Positions 24,243-34,440 of a DNA stretch of 64,000 nucleotides are shown here, one piece after another. The notes beneath the pieces were generated by a model, which ran no database searches, had not been told where the DNA came from, and saw nothing but the letters and a program-made list of their open reading frames with translations. Position 1 is the first letter of the stretch. Each line of letters opens with the position of its first letter. The translations under genes and the position numbers were made by a program. This stretch comes from Hevea brasiliensis (Eukaryota > Streptophyta > Magnoliopsida > Malpighiales > Euphorbiaceae): the NCBI RefSeq assembly GCF_030052815.1, contig NC_079501.1, positions 84,081,849 through 84,145,848 of the forward strand, read 5' to 3'.

Positions 24243-24250
24243 TATAAATA
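24243..24250 (+). promoter_or_regulatory. TATA box of antisense LTR gene (left)
   Basis: TATAAATA followed by GGGGTGGGGG lies about 155 bp before the ATG at 24407 and is conserved at 40475-40482. GTAAGG at about 24356 between the TATA box and the ATG could be a leader splice donor. Confidence 0.6.
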
Positions 24251-24406
24251 GGGGTGGGGGTTAGCCAGTTTCTCACTTATGCCATTTTCTGTCTCTCGCA
24301 AACAATTCCAAAATTCTCTCGATTTTCAAGCTCTTCCGATTCCGATCAAGCTCCGGTAAGGGTTTTGATCCCTCTTTTACTTTTGAGTTCTTTATTTCTT
24401 TTGAAA

Positions 24407-26278
24407 ATGAGCGGTGCCGAAAGTCAGAGAGCGGCAAGCCCACTTTCCATCCATGTTTCATGGTCGTCCGACGAAGCGGAGGTGGTTGGACCAAGCGCAC
24501 AACCTGAACCCCCTAGGGCCTCTGTTCAAGTTCGGGAGCGAGCAGAACCTTCAAGGCATGTGCATTCTTTAGGGAGGGAAAGTCTTCCTGTAGACGAGCT
24601 ACCGTCGATCCTTCAAGAAGCCGACCTACAATCGTTTAGCCAAGAATACAACATTCGGCCCGATTCGTACGAGCTAATTAAGTGCCACGGCGATTTTCGT
24701 GCCGATCACTTCTTCGAAGAGAATGATATGCTCATGGTCTACGAAGAACAATTAAAAGCCGGTCTGCGGTTCCCTCTAGACGATTTTTTCAAAAAGGTCT
24801 TAAAATTTCACCAAGTGTGCATCGCCCAAGTTCACCCGAACTCGTGGCGGATCCTGGTGGCTTTCAGGGGGCTCTGCCGTGCCAAGGGACTCTATCCTAC
24901 AGCCAAAGTATTTGCCGAACTACATAGACTAACCCGCCGAAAGGATGACGAGTACTGGTTCTTTCAAGCGAAGCCTCATTGTGGGCTCTTTACCGATCTG
25001 CCCTCCTCCTTGAAGAATTGTAAGAACCGCTTCTTTATTCTGAGGAGAAAAATTCCGAACGGCTTCGAGGGCTTCCCTCGAAGCTGGCTACATCTGAACC
25101 CTTCGCGTCCAAAGCATCTCGCCCTGAATAGGGAAGAGGGAGCCGTGGTGATGGAATTGAAAGATCAAGCGGCTAGGGAGAAGTTTTCTTGTTTGGATGC
25201 AGTGACAGCCGAACTGCATCATTGGACGATGCAGCTGATCACTGGTCAAGATCGGGAGCTTCAACTCTCTGACCTCGGCATCGGTATTTTCTACATCTCA
25301 GATCTCGGGACCTTAGTGATCTCACTGACCTCTCTTTTGTGCAGGTATGGCAAGAGACGAAGCCTCCAAGAAGAAACGGAAGCGAAAGAGGGAGATCTCC
25401 CGGAAGGTGCGAGAGATGAAGCGATCCTCACTACTTCAAGCGCCCGGTCATGAGCCTGGGGAAATACAAGAAGGCTCGTCTCAGCCTTTGGGGCAGCCGA
25501 TCCCCGAGGTAGAAGTGATCCGATCTCCTCCTCGTTAAGAAGAGCCGCCTCCACCTCCTCCAGTTACTTCGGGCGCGGAAGGGGTTCCTTCCCAACAACA
25601 GGCGAGGCCCCTTTCTCGCGGTGCTCAAGTACTGCTCAATTCACTAGAGAAGAGTCGAACGGTCCGAGAGAATCCGGGCTTTGCTAAAGTGCTGGCGTGC
25701 TCTTTCTGCCTTCGAGAAGATCGGGATAGGCTGTCTCCGGATAGCCTTGATGATATCTTGACCAGATCTATGAGCTTGAACGTTGAGTGTTTGGTGAATT
25801 AGCACATGATCCGGGAGAAGGCGCATCGGCTGGGTAAAGAGGTCGAGAGGATAGGTCATGAAGCAGCTTCCCTCCGATCTCAACTATCATCCGCCCAGAA
25901 CTATATATCCAACATCGAGGGGCAAATGAAACTTTATGAGGATAAGCTAGCCGAGCAGACTCATGTCTGGCTGAGCGAACTCGTATTCTGGAAGAAGTTC
26001 AGGCGCTTCGGGCTGATGAAGTTGCTCAACTTGCTCACCTTGCTGAGGGGCTCAAAGAGAAAGAGGAAGAGATAGTGACTGGAGTGGCCGGCGCTTGTGT
26101 GAATGCCCACAGAGATCTCCTGACTGAGCTCAAGAAGCGTTACCCGGAGGAAGATTTCTCCTGGATGGCCAAGCTGGCTCTCGAGGATGAAGATGAGGAG
26201 AGTGAGGAGGAGGCTGAGGGTGAGAGGGGAAACGGACAAAATGTAAATCAGGCTGGGGGTGATCCTCCAGCTGAATAA
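24407..26278 (+). pseudogene. Antisense gene in Ogre 3' LTR, 'putative gypsy-type transposon' (Transposase_28-like) family
   Basis: The reading runs opposite to gag-pol. Exon 1 starts at ATG 24407 (MSGAESQR) and holds a globular region (about 24600-25200) with FRADHFFEEND, FPLDDFFKKVLKF and RRKDDEYWFF, which resembles plant proteins annotated as putative gypsy-type transposon. Exon 2 starts at 25345 after the acceptor TTTTGTGCAG; donors at 25245 or 25284 (introns of 100 or 61 nt) both keep frame. Exon 2 begins very basic (KKKRKRKRE), continues as a Pro-rich then coiled-coil-like region and ends in a Glu-rich acidic tail at TAA 26276-26278. Lesions here: TAA 25536-25538, TAG 25800-25802 and a one-base loss near 25966. 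The first is absent from the right copy; the second lies in the segment deleted there. Function unknown. Confidence 0.72.
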
Positions 26279-26857
26279 CTTGTACAAATTTTGAAATGAA
26301 ATGAAATAGAATGCCTCTTTTGTTCGAAGAATGGTTGTGATCGGAACACTTGATTGTTTGAGTATGTTGAAATAACTGAGAGTGATTATTAACCCAAGTG
26401 GGAGAGATCGGAAAACACAATGAGCATGAGATCGGTAGAGAACCAACGCTAAACGGGACTTAATTAAAATTGAAAATTTGGCTTGAACATTTGAGATCGG
26501 GATCATCATTAAACCGAAACGGAACCTTTGAATATTCTTAAATTTTTGAAAGGGGGATCGGCAATAAAATTGGTAACAAGGACCTAGTGTTTGTCAACAG
26601 AGATCGGGAATACACTTGACTGGTCTGAAGATTCGACAGGGTTTGAGAGATCGGTGAGTGATTTAATAGACCGGTAAGGCTTAGACTGATGTGAGGACTT
26701 AGCATTGATTCAATTCCTTGTGAGGAGAGATCGGAAATGTGGTTATCTAGCAAGGAGGGATCGAAAATGTGATTGGCTGTCAAAGGGAGACTTAGTACTG
26801 GGGATCGGTTTCGAAGTTTATTGATTCTGGGGGATCGGCCAAAATATGGTGTCGACA

Positions 26858-26870
26858 GCTGCCCCTCTTT
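26858..26870 (-). other. Polypurine tract of Ogre element
   Basis: On the minus strand AAAGAGGGGCAGC abuts the 3' LTR start TGTCGACACC. It would prime plus-strand synthesis. Confidence 0.88.
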
Positions 26871-27024
26871 ACATAATTTCTATTAAAGGGAAAAATTTTC
26901 TGTGTAGGAATTATGTAAAGATTCAGACCCATATTTTGGACGATTAGGTGTTCGAAGTTAGGGAACTAAAGCATACCTAAGTTAGTGACCTAGAGATTGT
27001 CAACAGAAGTTAAAATACTTTAAA

Positions 27025-27787
27025 ATCAACTTGGATCAAGGAACCAGGGGTTGATATTCAGGAAATTTAAATTGCAGGAAATTAAAATCAACTTAGATCA
27101 AGGAACCAGAGGTTGATAACAGGAAATTTAAATTGCTGGAAATTAAAATCAACTTAGATCAAGGAACCAGAGGTTGATAGCAGGAAGTTTAAATTGCTGG
27201 AAATTAAAATCAACTTAGATCAAGGAACCAGAGGTTGATAGCAGGAAATGTAAATTGCAGGAAATTAAAATCAACTTAGATCAAGGAACCAGAGGTTGAT
27301 AGCAGGAAATGTAAATTGCAGGAAATTAAAATCAACTTAGATCAAGGAACCAGAGGTTGATAGCAGGAAATGTAAATTGCAGGAAATTAAAATCAACTTA
27401 GATCAAGGAACCAGGGGTTGATAGCAGGAAATGTAAATTGCAGGAAATTAAAATCAACTTAGATCAAGGAACCAGAGGTTGATAGCAGGAAATGTAAATT
27501 GTAGGAAATTAAAATCAACTTAGATCAAGGTTTGCAGGAAATTAAAATCAACTTAGATCAAGGAACCAGAGGTTGATAGCAGGAAATGTAAATTGTAGGA
27601 AATTAAAATCAACTTAGATCAAGGAACCAGAGGTTGATAGCAGGAAATGTAAATTGCAGGAAATTAAAATCAATTTAGATCAAGGAACCAGAGGTTGATA
27701 GCAGGAAATATAAATTGCAGGAAATTAAAATCAACTTAGATCAAGGAACCAGAGGTTGATAGCAGGAAATGTAAATTGCACTTACAA
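27025..27787 (-). repeat. 61-bp tandem array in Ogre 3' untranslated region
   Basis: About 13 units share AAAATCAACTTAGATCAAGG, GAACCAGAGGTTGATAGCAG and GGAAATGTAAATTGCAGG. The start-to-start spacing is 61 bp over at least seven successive units (for example 27089, 27150, 27211, 27272, 27333). One unit near 27516-27535 is truncated and the first units are more diverged, so the array is freshest in the middle. It lies between the coding region and the 3' LTR, where Tat/Ogre elements are known to carry variable tandem repeats. Confidence 0.95.
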
Positions 27788-27899
27788 AGCGAGCCTAATC
27801 CGGACACAAGAAGTTCTTCCCCAACGAAGTGTACTTAACAGAATCTCGAAGGTCAATGATGAATGGAGGACGAGTTGAAAGACTTGACCTATGACTACC

Positions 27900-28522
27900 A
27901 TTTCTTCAAATCCTCCTTTTTTCCCGAAAAGCGCCCTTGCTGGTTTTCACTTTTCTTTTTTCTATATGACTAGAAGTGCCCTTCTGGGTTTTCATCCCTA
28001 GTTTTTTTTTTTTTTTTTTTTTTCGATGCCCTTTCGGGTCTTCACTTCCCCTTTGTCTATGTGACTAGAAGCGCCCTTCCGGGTTTTCACCTCTAGTCCT
28101 TTTTTGTGTACCCTTTTCGAGACCATTCCCCGCAAATCTCATAGTAAAGTACGTGAGGTTATCAATTTTCCAATCCTAATCTTATGGCAAAATTTTAACT
28201 GATTAATAGCGCATTAAACAAAGAGAAAGGATAGTATTAAAGAGTGAGTAAACAGGAAAGAATAAAAGCAGAAGGAATAAAGTATAACTTTATTATGGTT
28301 TTAGAAAAAAAACAAGGATAGACTTTCAAAGGAAAAAGGGGACAAGGATAGATCTCACATATTCCATATGATTGGCTTTGAAAACCCTTAATCGCCATTA
28401 TTTCAAGTTCTCTGAAGCCTTATGCCGTGACAGTTTCCTCTTCATCCTGGTTTCCTGCCCCCCATTCCTTATTTCTCCCTTTTTGTTCTTGGGATGCCCT
28501 TTTGGGTTTTCACCCCTAGGCC

Positions 28523-28556
<34 letters not shown>

Positions 28557-28690
28557 CATGCTTGCTCTTTTAGGATGCCCTTTCGGGTTTTCATCCTTCA
28601 CTCATTTTACAGAAAGCGCCCCTTCGGGGTTTTCGCCTTCTTTTCCACATTTTGCTAGGAGCGCCCTTTCGGGTTTTCACCCCTACCCTT
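27900..28690 (-). repeat. Dispersed GCCC/GAAA repeat family and poly(T) tracts, Ogre 3' untranslated region
   Basis: Eight imperfect copies of GCGCCCTTTCGGGTTTTCAC occur near 27930, 27972, 28025, 28070, 28490, 28573, 28615 and 28660. In element orientation each reads GTGAAAACCCGAAAGGGCGC, which places a GAAA tetraloop between CCC and GGG. Long T runs lie at 28003-28023, 28527-28556 and 28690-28702. The segment 28095-28480 between the two clusters shows nothing codable. Confidence 0.8.
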
Positions 28691-28699
28691 TTTTTTTTT

Positions 28700-31600
28700 T
28701 TAGGCATAGTATCTCTTGACAGTGTCAGCATTCACCGGTCTTGGAAATTCTTCTCCATCCATGTGGGTCAAGATCAAGGCTCCTCCAAAAAATGCCTTTT
28801 TAACCACATAGGGTCCCTCGTAGGTTGGTGACCATTTGCCCCGGGGATCGTTTTGATTCGGCAGCACTTTCTTCAGAACTAGGTCCCCGGGTTGGAATTC
28901 GCGTGGGCGAACGCTTTTGTCAAATGCCCTAGCCATTCTCCTTTGGTATAATTGCCCATGACATGCCGCTGTTAACCTTTTCTCATCCAGCAAGTTTAAC
29001 TGATCCAACCTCGACTGGATCCATTCTGACTCATCAATCCCTGATTCCCTCAGAATCCTTAGGGAAGGAATTTCAACTTCAATAGGTAATACTGCTTCCA
29101 TCCCATAAACCAGTGAGTATGGAGTTGCCCCTGTTGAGGTTCTCACAGAAGTCCGGTATGCGTGAAGAGCTTAGGGAAGCATATCATGCCAATCCCTATA
29201 TGTGATGGTCATTTTCCAGATTATCCTCTTTAGATTTTTATTTGCGGCTTCCACCGCTCCATTCATCTGGGGACGGTATGGGGAGGAATTGAGATGTCGA
29301 ATTTTGTATTGATCACACAATTTTTGAATCTTTGGACCATTGAGATTCTTGGCGTTGTTAGTGATGATTTCATTGGGGAGACCATGCCGGCAGATGATAG
29401 TGCTTCTGAGGAATTTAAGAAACGTGTTCTGTGTGATGTGAGCATAGGATGTCGCCTCGACCCACTTGGAGAAATAGTCGATGGCTACAAGGATGAATCT
29501 GTGCCCATTGGATGCCTTGGGATTGATGGGACCAATCACATCGATGCCCCACATTGCGAAAGGCCATGGTGAGATGAGGTTGAACAACTTGTGAGGTGGC
29601 ACGTTTATCGGATCGACATAAATCTGACACTTATGGCACTTTCGGAAATACTCGATGCAATCCTTTTCCATTGTGGTCCAAAAATACCCCCGTCGCATAA
29701 TTTGCTTAGCCATCATGTGCCCATTGGCATGGGTTGCACAATTTCCCTCATGAGTCTCAAAAAGGATCCTCTTCTCCTCTTTTGCATCCACACATCTCAA
29801 CAATTCGCCGTTGGAGTTCCTCTTGTATAGGACTTCTCCACTGGGGAAGTATCCCAGTGCTAATCTTTGGATCATCCTCTTTTCGTTTTTGCTTGCCCCC
29901 GAAGGGAATTCTCTGGTTCTGCAATAGATCAGGATGTCATGATACCAAGGCTTACCATCGGGCTCTTCTTCAATCATGAAGCAATAAGCTGGCTCATCCC
30001 TTGCTTTAATCCTCAATACTTGGGTTGTCTGCCCCTCTTCCATTTGGGCCATAAATTGATTCTTGTCTCTACTAAGGTGAGTGAAAGAGATTTCTTTGAA
30101 TTTCTTAATCAGCTCCAGTAAGTACTTCTGGTATGGGATTAGCTTCGGATCCTTGGTTTGCCATTCCCCTTTGACTTGATAAATAATCAGGGCTGAGTCT
30201 CCATATACCTCCAACTTCCTGATTTCCATTTTGATGGCAGCTTGTAGACCCATCACACAAGCTTCGTATTCTGCGACGTTGTTGGTGCAGTCAAATCTCA
30301 ACTTAATGGCTATCGGAAAGTGTTTTCCATCCGGGGATATCAATACAGCTCCAATTCCATTACCGGACAAATTGACAGCTCCATCGAAATACATTTCCCA
30401 TACATCGGCTGGCCCCTCTTCTTCGTAGTCTACTTCATTAATATGCTCATCAGGGAACTCAAAATCCAGAGCTTCGTAATCCTGGATAGGATTTTCTGCT
30501 AAGAGGTCAGTGATTACGCTACCTTTCACCGCTTTCCGGGTCATATAGACTATGTCATATTGGGAGAGTATAACCTGCCACTTGGCTATCCTACCTGGCA
30601 CGAATGGGCTTTCGAATACATATTTGATAGGATCCATCCTGGAGATGAGCCATGTCTGGTGATTCAACATGTAGTGCTTGAGGCGGTTTGCTGTCTAGGC
30701 TAACACGCAGCAAGTCTTTTCTAAGAAAGAGTACCTTGACTCACAATCATTGAACTTCTTGCTCAGGTAATAAATAGCCCTCTCCTTTCGGCCGGTATCA
30801 TCATGTTGTCCCAAAACGCATCCCATCGAGTTCTGTTGGACCGCCATATACAGGATAAGAGGCCTCCCCGCCACGGGTGGAACCAATACTGGTGGGCTTG
30901 ACAAGTATTGCTTGATTTTCTCAAAAGCCTCTTGGCAAACTAAATCCCATTGGGTGGAGTTGTTCTTCCGGAGTAGTCTGAAAATAGGCTCAGCTTTGGC
31001 AGTGAGGTTGGAAATAAACCTTGATATGTAGTTCAATTTTCCCAGGAAACTGCGCACCTCCCTTTCTGTTCTTGGGGGTGGCATCTCTTGAATAGCTCGA
31101 ACCTTGTCTGGATCAACTTCTATTCCCCTATCACTTACTATGAATCCCAACAACTTTCCAGATCTAGCTCTGAATATGCATTTGGCAGGGTTCAGTTTCA
31201 GCTGATATTTCCTGAGCCTTTCGAATACCCTCCTCATTACCTGAACGTGGCTCTCTTCTCCCCTGGATTTGATGATCATATCATCCACGTACACCTCCAC
31301 TTCTTTATGCATCATATCGTGGAATAATGTGACCATTGCGCGCTGGTAGGTAGCACCAGCATTCTTCAACCCTAAAGGCATGACCCGATAGCAAAATACT
31401 CCCCATTGAGTGATGAAAGCAGTTTTATCCTTGTCTTCCTTGTCCATTGGGATTTGATTGTACCTTGATGCCCCATCAATACATGAACACCTACCTAATC
31501 CCGCAGCATTGTCTACTAACACATCAATGTGGGGGAGAGGGAAATCGTCTTTCAAGCTTGCTTTATTAAGATCCCTGTAGTCAACGCACACCCTGACTCT

Positions 31601-32061
31601 CCCGTCCTTCTTCATTACCGGGACGATGTTAGCCACCCATTGGGGGTATTTGACCACTTCCAGGAACCCAGCGTCATACTGTTTCTTGACTGCATCCCGA
31701 ACTTTGAGCAGTGTGTTGGGATTCATTCTCCTTAACTTCTGCTTTACCGGGACTGTCCCCGGAATTAGGGGAATTTTGTGCGTTACTATCTGGGGGTCCA
31801 AACCAACCATATCATCATAGCTCTAGGAAAATACGTCGAGGAATTCTTTAAGCAGACTGATCATATCTCCCAATTCTTCACTCTCCACTACCTTAAGTTC
31901 CCTTTTTACTTCTTCTGTGCCTAAGTTTATGGTGTGCGTTTCATCTTCACAAGGCACTAGGGAGGGTTCATCCTTTTCATTGCATTCTTCTGTAAGGTCT
32001 TCCTCAAAATCACTTGAAGTAATGGCAGTTATGGGGATTTCAAAATTAACCAGAGGAATTT
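28700..32061 (-). pseudogene. pol: Ogre pol: RT, RNase H, archaeal-type RNase H, integrase
   Basis: One frame holds everything from about 32059 to TAA/stop at 28700. RT (31800-31000) shows VPVMKKDGRVRVCVDYRDL, FPLPHIDVLVD and the catalytic VYVDDMIIKS; the connection region has GKLLGFIVSDRGIEVD. A first RNase H (30880-30690) is followed by an archaeal-type RNase H (about 30400-30030, WEMYFDGAVN, NNVAEYEA), the Tat hallmark. Integrase has its HHCC finger (29760-29620), WGIDVIGP, then NGAVEAAN for the Glu; the second catalytic Asp is Asn (codon 29357-29359). Stops: TAG 31823-31825, TAG 30695-30697 (both at Trp positions) and TAA 29171-29173. The archaeal-type RNase H lacks the expected ADALA-like block after KNQF near 30055. 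Confidence 0.93.
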
Positions 32062-32283
32062 CTGAGTCTATTGGATTATTAAGTGTTAATTGATGAATGG
32101 TCCTGAATGAATAAGAATAGAACGTATTATAAGGATGGAATTCAAAAGGAAAGAAAGAGAATTGGATTTAAAATGCGCTATTAATTCATTAATGTTTATG
32201 CCATAAGAAAAAGGTCCATTTACAGTATTACACTTGTCACAATGGACAAAATGATCAAGTGTAGATAACCAAAAGTACTTTAC
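32062..32283 (-). other. Intron-like non-coding segment between Ogre gag and RT
   Basis: The segment starts with donor-like GTAAAG just after the gag end and ends with acceptor-like TAGACTCAG, and is full of stops on the minus strand. Ogre elements are known to have an intron near the gag-pro/RT boundary. Joining these exact sites would leave the two frames one base out of register, so either an indel has occurred or the boundary differs. Short imperfect direct repeats flank it (32283-32303 and 32039-32059). Confidence 0.5.
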
Positions 32284-34045
32284 TCGAAATTAAGTATAGG
32301 GATGTCCTCTGCTGTCCAGTTGCCCAGTTCTTGCTCCTCAGCTATTGGCGAGACTAGAGCTCCATACAAGGAATCCAGGTAGATGACATCGATGGATGGT
32401 TCTAGGGGAGATTCTTTGCTTTCATCCCCAAGTTCTATCATATTCACGCCATTGCCTGTACCATGAGTGGGCAATGGGTTTGACGTGACATTGGGGAGGG
32501 AACCATTCCCTTCAATCTTCAGCCACCCGTTCCGGATTAAAGCGTGCACCCTCCCCCTGAGTGCTCCGCAGTTGTCAGTTGAATGCCCTTGTGCCCTTCC
32601 GTGATACTCACAACGGGCAGTGGCATCATACCACCTGGGATATGGAGGCTGAATTGGGTCTAGGGGAACTGGTACTATCTGATTTATACCGACAAGATAT
32701 CGGTATATTTCACTGAGCGGGAGGGGAAGAGGTGGATCAGGGTTTCTTGGGGGCCTTGGGTTATTTTGTGGTGGTCTTGGTTGAGCAAGAGGAGGAGGTG
32801 GTCTAGGTTGGTAATTTGTTGGTGGGGGATACTGCGGGCGTGGGTGTGGATAATTCGGGAAAGAAGGCGAAATGTTTGCGATGGTTTGGCCATGAGGGGA
32901 AGGATATGGCCGGTAGTTATTTTGGGGAAGTGGGGAGTAATTATTTTGCCAGGTGATGGAATGCACATCACCCTCCTTTTTCTTGCCAAAATTAGCAGTC
33001 TTCTTTGCAGGGTTCTCAGCCAACTCCTGCAGTCGTCCCATTCTTAAATTGGCCTCTATTCTTTCACCGGCCTGGATGATGTCAGAGAAGCTGTTGGAAG
33101 TGTTCCCAATCATCAAATTGAAATAGGGGGCCTTCAATGTCTCAATGAACAGGGAACATAGTTCATTGTCGATCCTTGGGTGTACTTACGCCTTTTCTCT
33201 CCATCTCTGGTCATACTACTTGAAGATTTACCTGTCTTTCGCACTGTTACGGAGGTCCTCCTTGTGGGGGCCACATCGCAATTAAACTTATGCTGCTTGA
33301 GGAAAGCATCTGCCAAATCTTTCCAGGAGCGTAGTTTGCTCCTGTCTAACTGAATGCACCACCTCAGGGCTGCCTCGGAGAGGCTCTCATGAAAGAAGTG
33401 GACTAACAGTCTGTCATCATCTGTCAGAGCGGACATCTTGGCGATATAGGTGGCCAAGTGAATGCGAGGGTCCGAATTCCCAGTATACTTGTCGAAATCA
33501 GGGACCTTGAACTTAGGCGGCACCACCACATCAAGAACCAATCTAAGCGATGCCACATTGACTGAACCATACATATTTAGTCCTTCGATTGCCCTCAATC
33601 TCTCCTCTAGAGCAGATAGTTTCTCGCTTTCTTTTGTCTTATTTTCCCCTCCCACTGCATGGAATACTCCCCCAGTTGGGAGATGAGGGGCGGAGTGTAC
33701 TGGTGGGATTAGGATTGAAGGGTATGGGTCGGTGTTTGAAACAGCTGGGTAATGAGAGTAAGGTAAGTCATTATTTATGGTAGCCAGATTGACAGTGATT
33801 GTCGGGTCCGGAATAGGTGACTGAAAGGTAAAAGAAGTTGAAGCTTGATAGGGATCCATTGTTGTAGGTGGTGGAGGAGGTAGTGGTAGGCTAGGCTCTG
33901 AAGCGGGTTTATTCTGGGACATTTCCCTCATTAGTCTCATAAGTTCTGAGACCTGATCCTTCAATTCAGAAACCTGCCCTTGTAGGTTCTGTACTTGTTC
34001 CTGATCTTCCATTATCTTCTTTGTTCGAGATCTTGTTAAGTACAC
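32280..34045 (-). pseudogene. gag: Ogre gag
   Basis: ATG at 34045 opens a frame with an N-terminal coiled coil (LQGQVSELKDQVSELMRLM), a Pro-rich linker, then the retrotransposon gag capsid region (FKVPDFDKYTGNSDPRIHL near 33510, KDLADAFLKQHKF near 33290). A one-base loss near 33262 shifts the frame, which resumes with IGNTSNSFSDIIQAGERI near 33100. A very Pro-rich stretch (32860-32700) precedes the Cys/His finger CEYHGRAQGHSTDNC near 32610. Further stops occur between 33260 and 33160. The gag ends at 32280 with no protease after it. Confidence 0.9.
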
Positions 34046-34440
34046 TCGCTTGGGTTGAACCGTGTGCTTGGTCAGACTTGCCTTGTTTGGAGCAATGTTG
34101 ATTTCCTGTAAGGAAGTAAAAAACTTTTAATAAATTTTGGATTTCGTAAAAAAAAAACTAAAGGTCCTGGTTCGGACGAAGGATACTGTGGCATCTGGGA
34201 GCCAAAATGGGGTCTGGAGAAGGATAATTGCATCAATTTTATCATGGCATTGTTCGATAGTCTGACGGTGAATGACTGGATTGAACACGTCTCTATGGTA
34301 CTTGTCCATATGGCGCTTCCAACTTTTCGCATAACCCTAACGAGGGAGTACCTACGGGAGTCATACTATCCATTCACAATTTTGCTAAACAATGGTCCAA
34401 AAATCATTTCATTAATTGAATAATTTGTACACCGTATTCT

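Larger units (their letters stand above)
20941..26857 (-). repeat. 3' LTR of Ogre element (left copy)
   Basis: This 5.9-kb LTR holds a hairpin-prone tandem array (21351-21788), two TATA-preceded antisense ORFs (23555-23797; 24407-26278) and a field of GATCGG words (26330-26840). Relative to the right copy it retains a 277-bp segment (25677-25953) and one extra partial tandem unit near 21490. Confidence 0.92.

Noticed and set aside
27025..27787. Regular repeats resembling a CRISPR array
   Set aside because: The units are contiguous 61-bp tandem copies without unique spacers, inside a plant retrotransposon.
28372..28719. Plus-strand open frame of 115 codons with a long Phe run
   Set aside because: It is generated by poly(T) tracts and GCCC repeats in the Ogre 3' untranslated region.
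29294..30502. Several plus-strand open frames opposite Ogre pol
   Set aside because: They are antisense shadows of a strongly supported pol and show no domain of their own.
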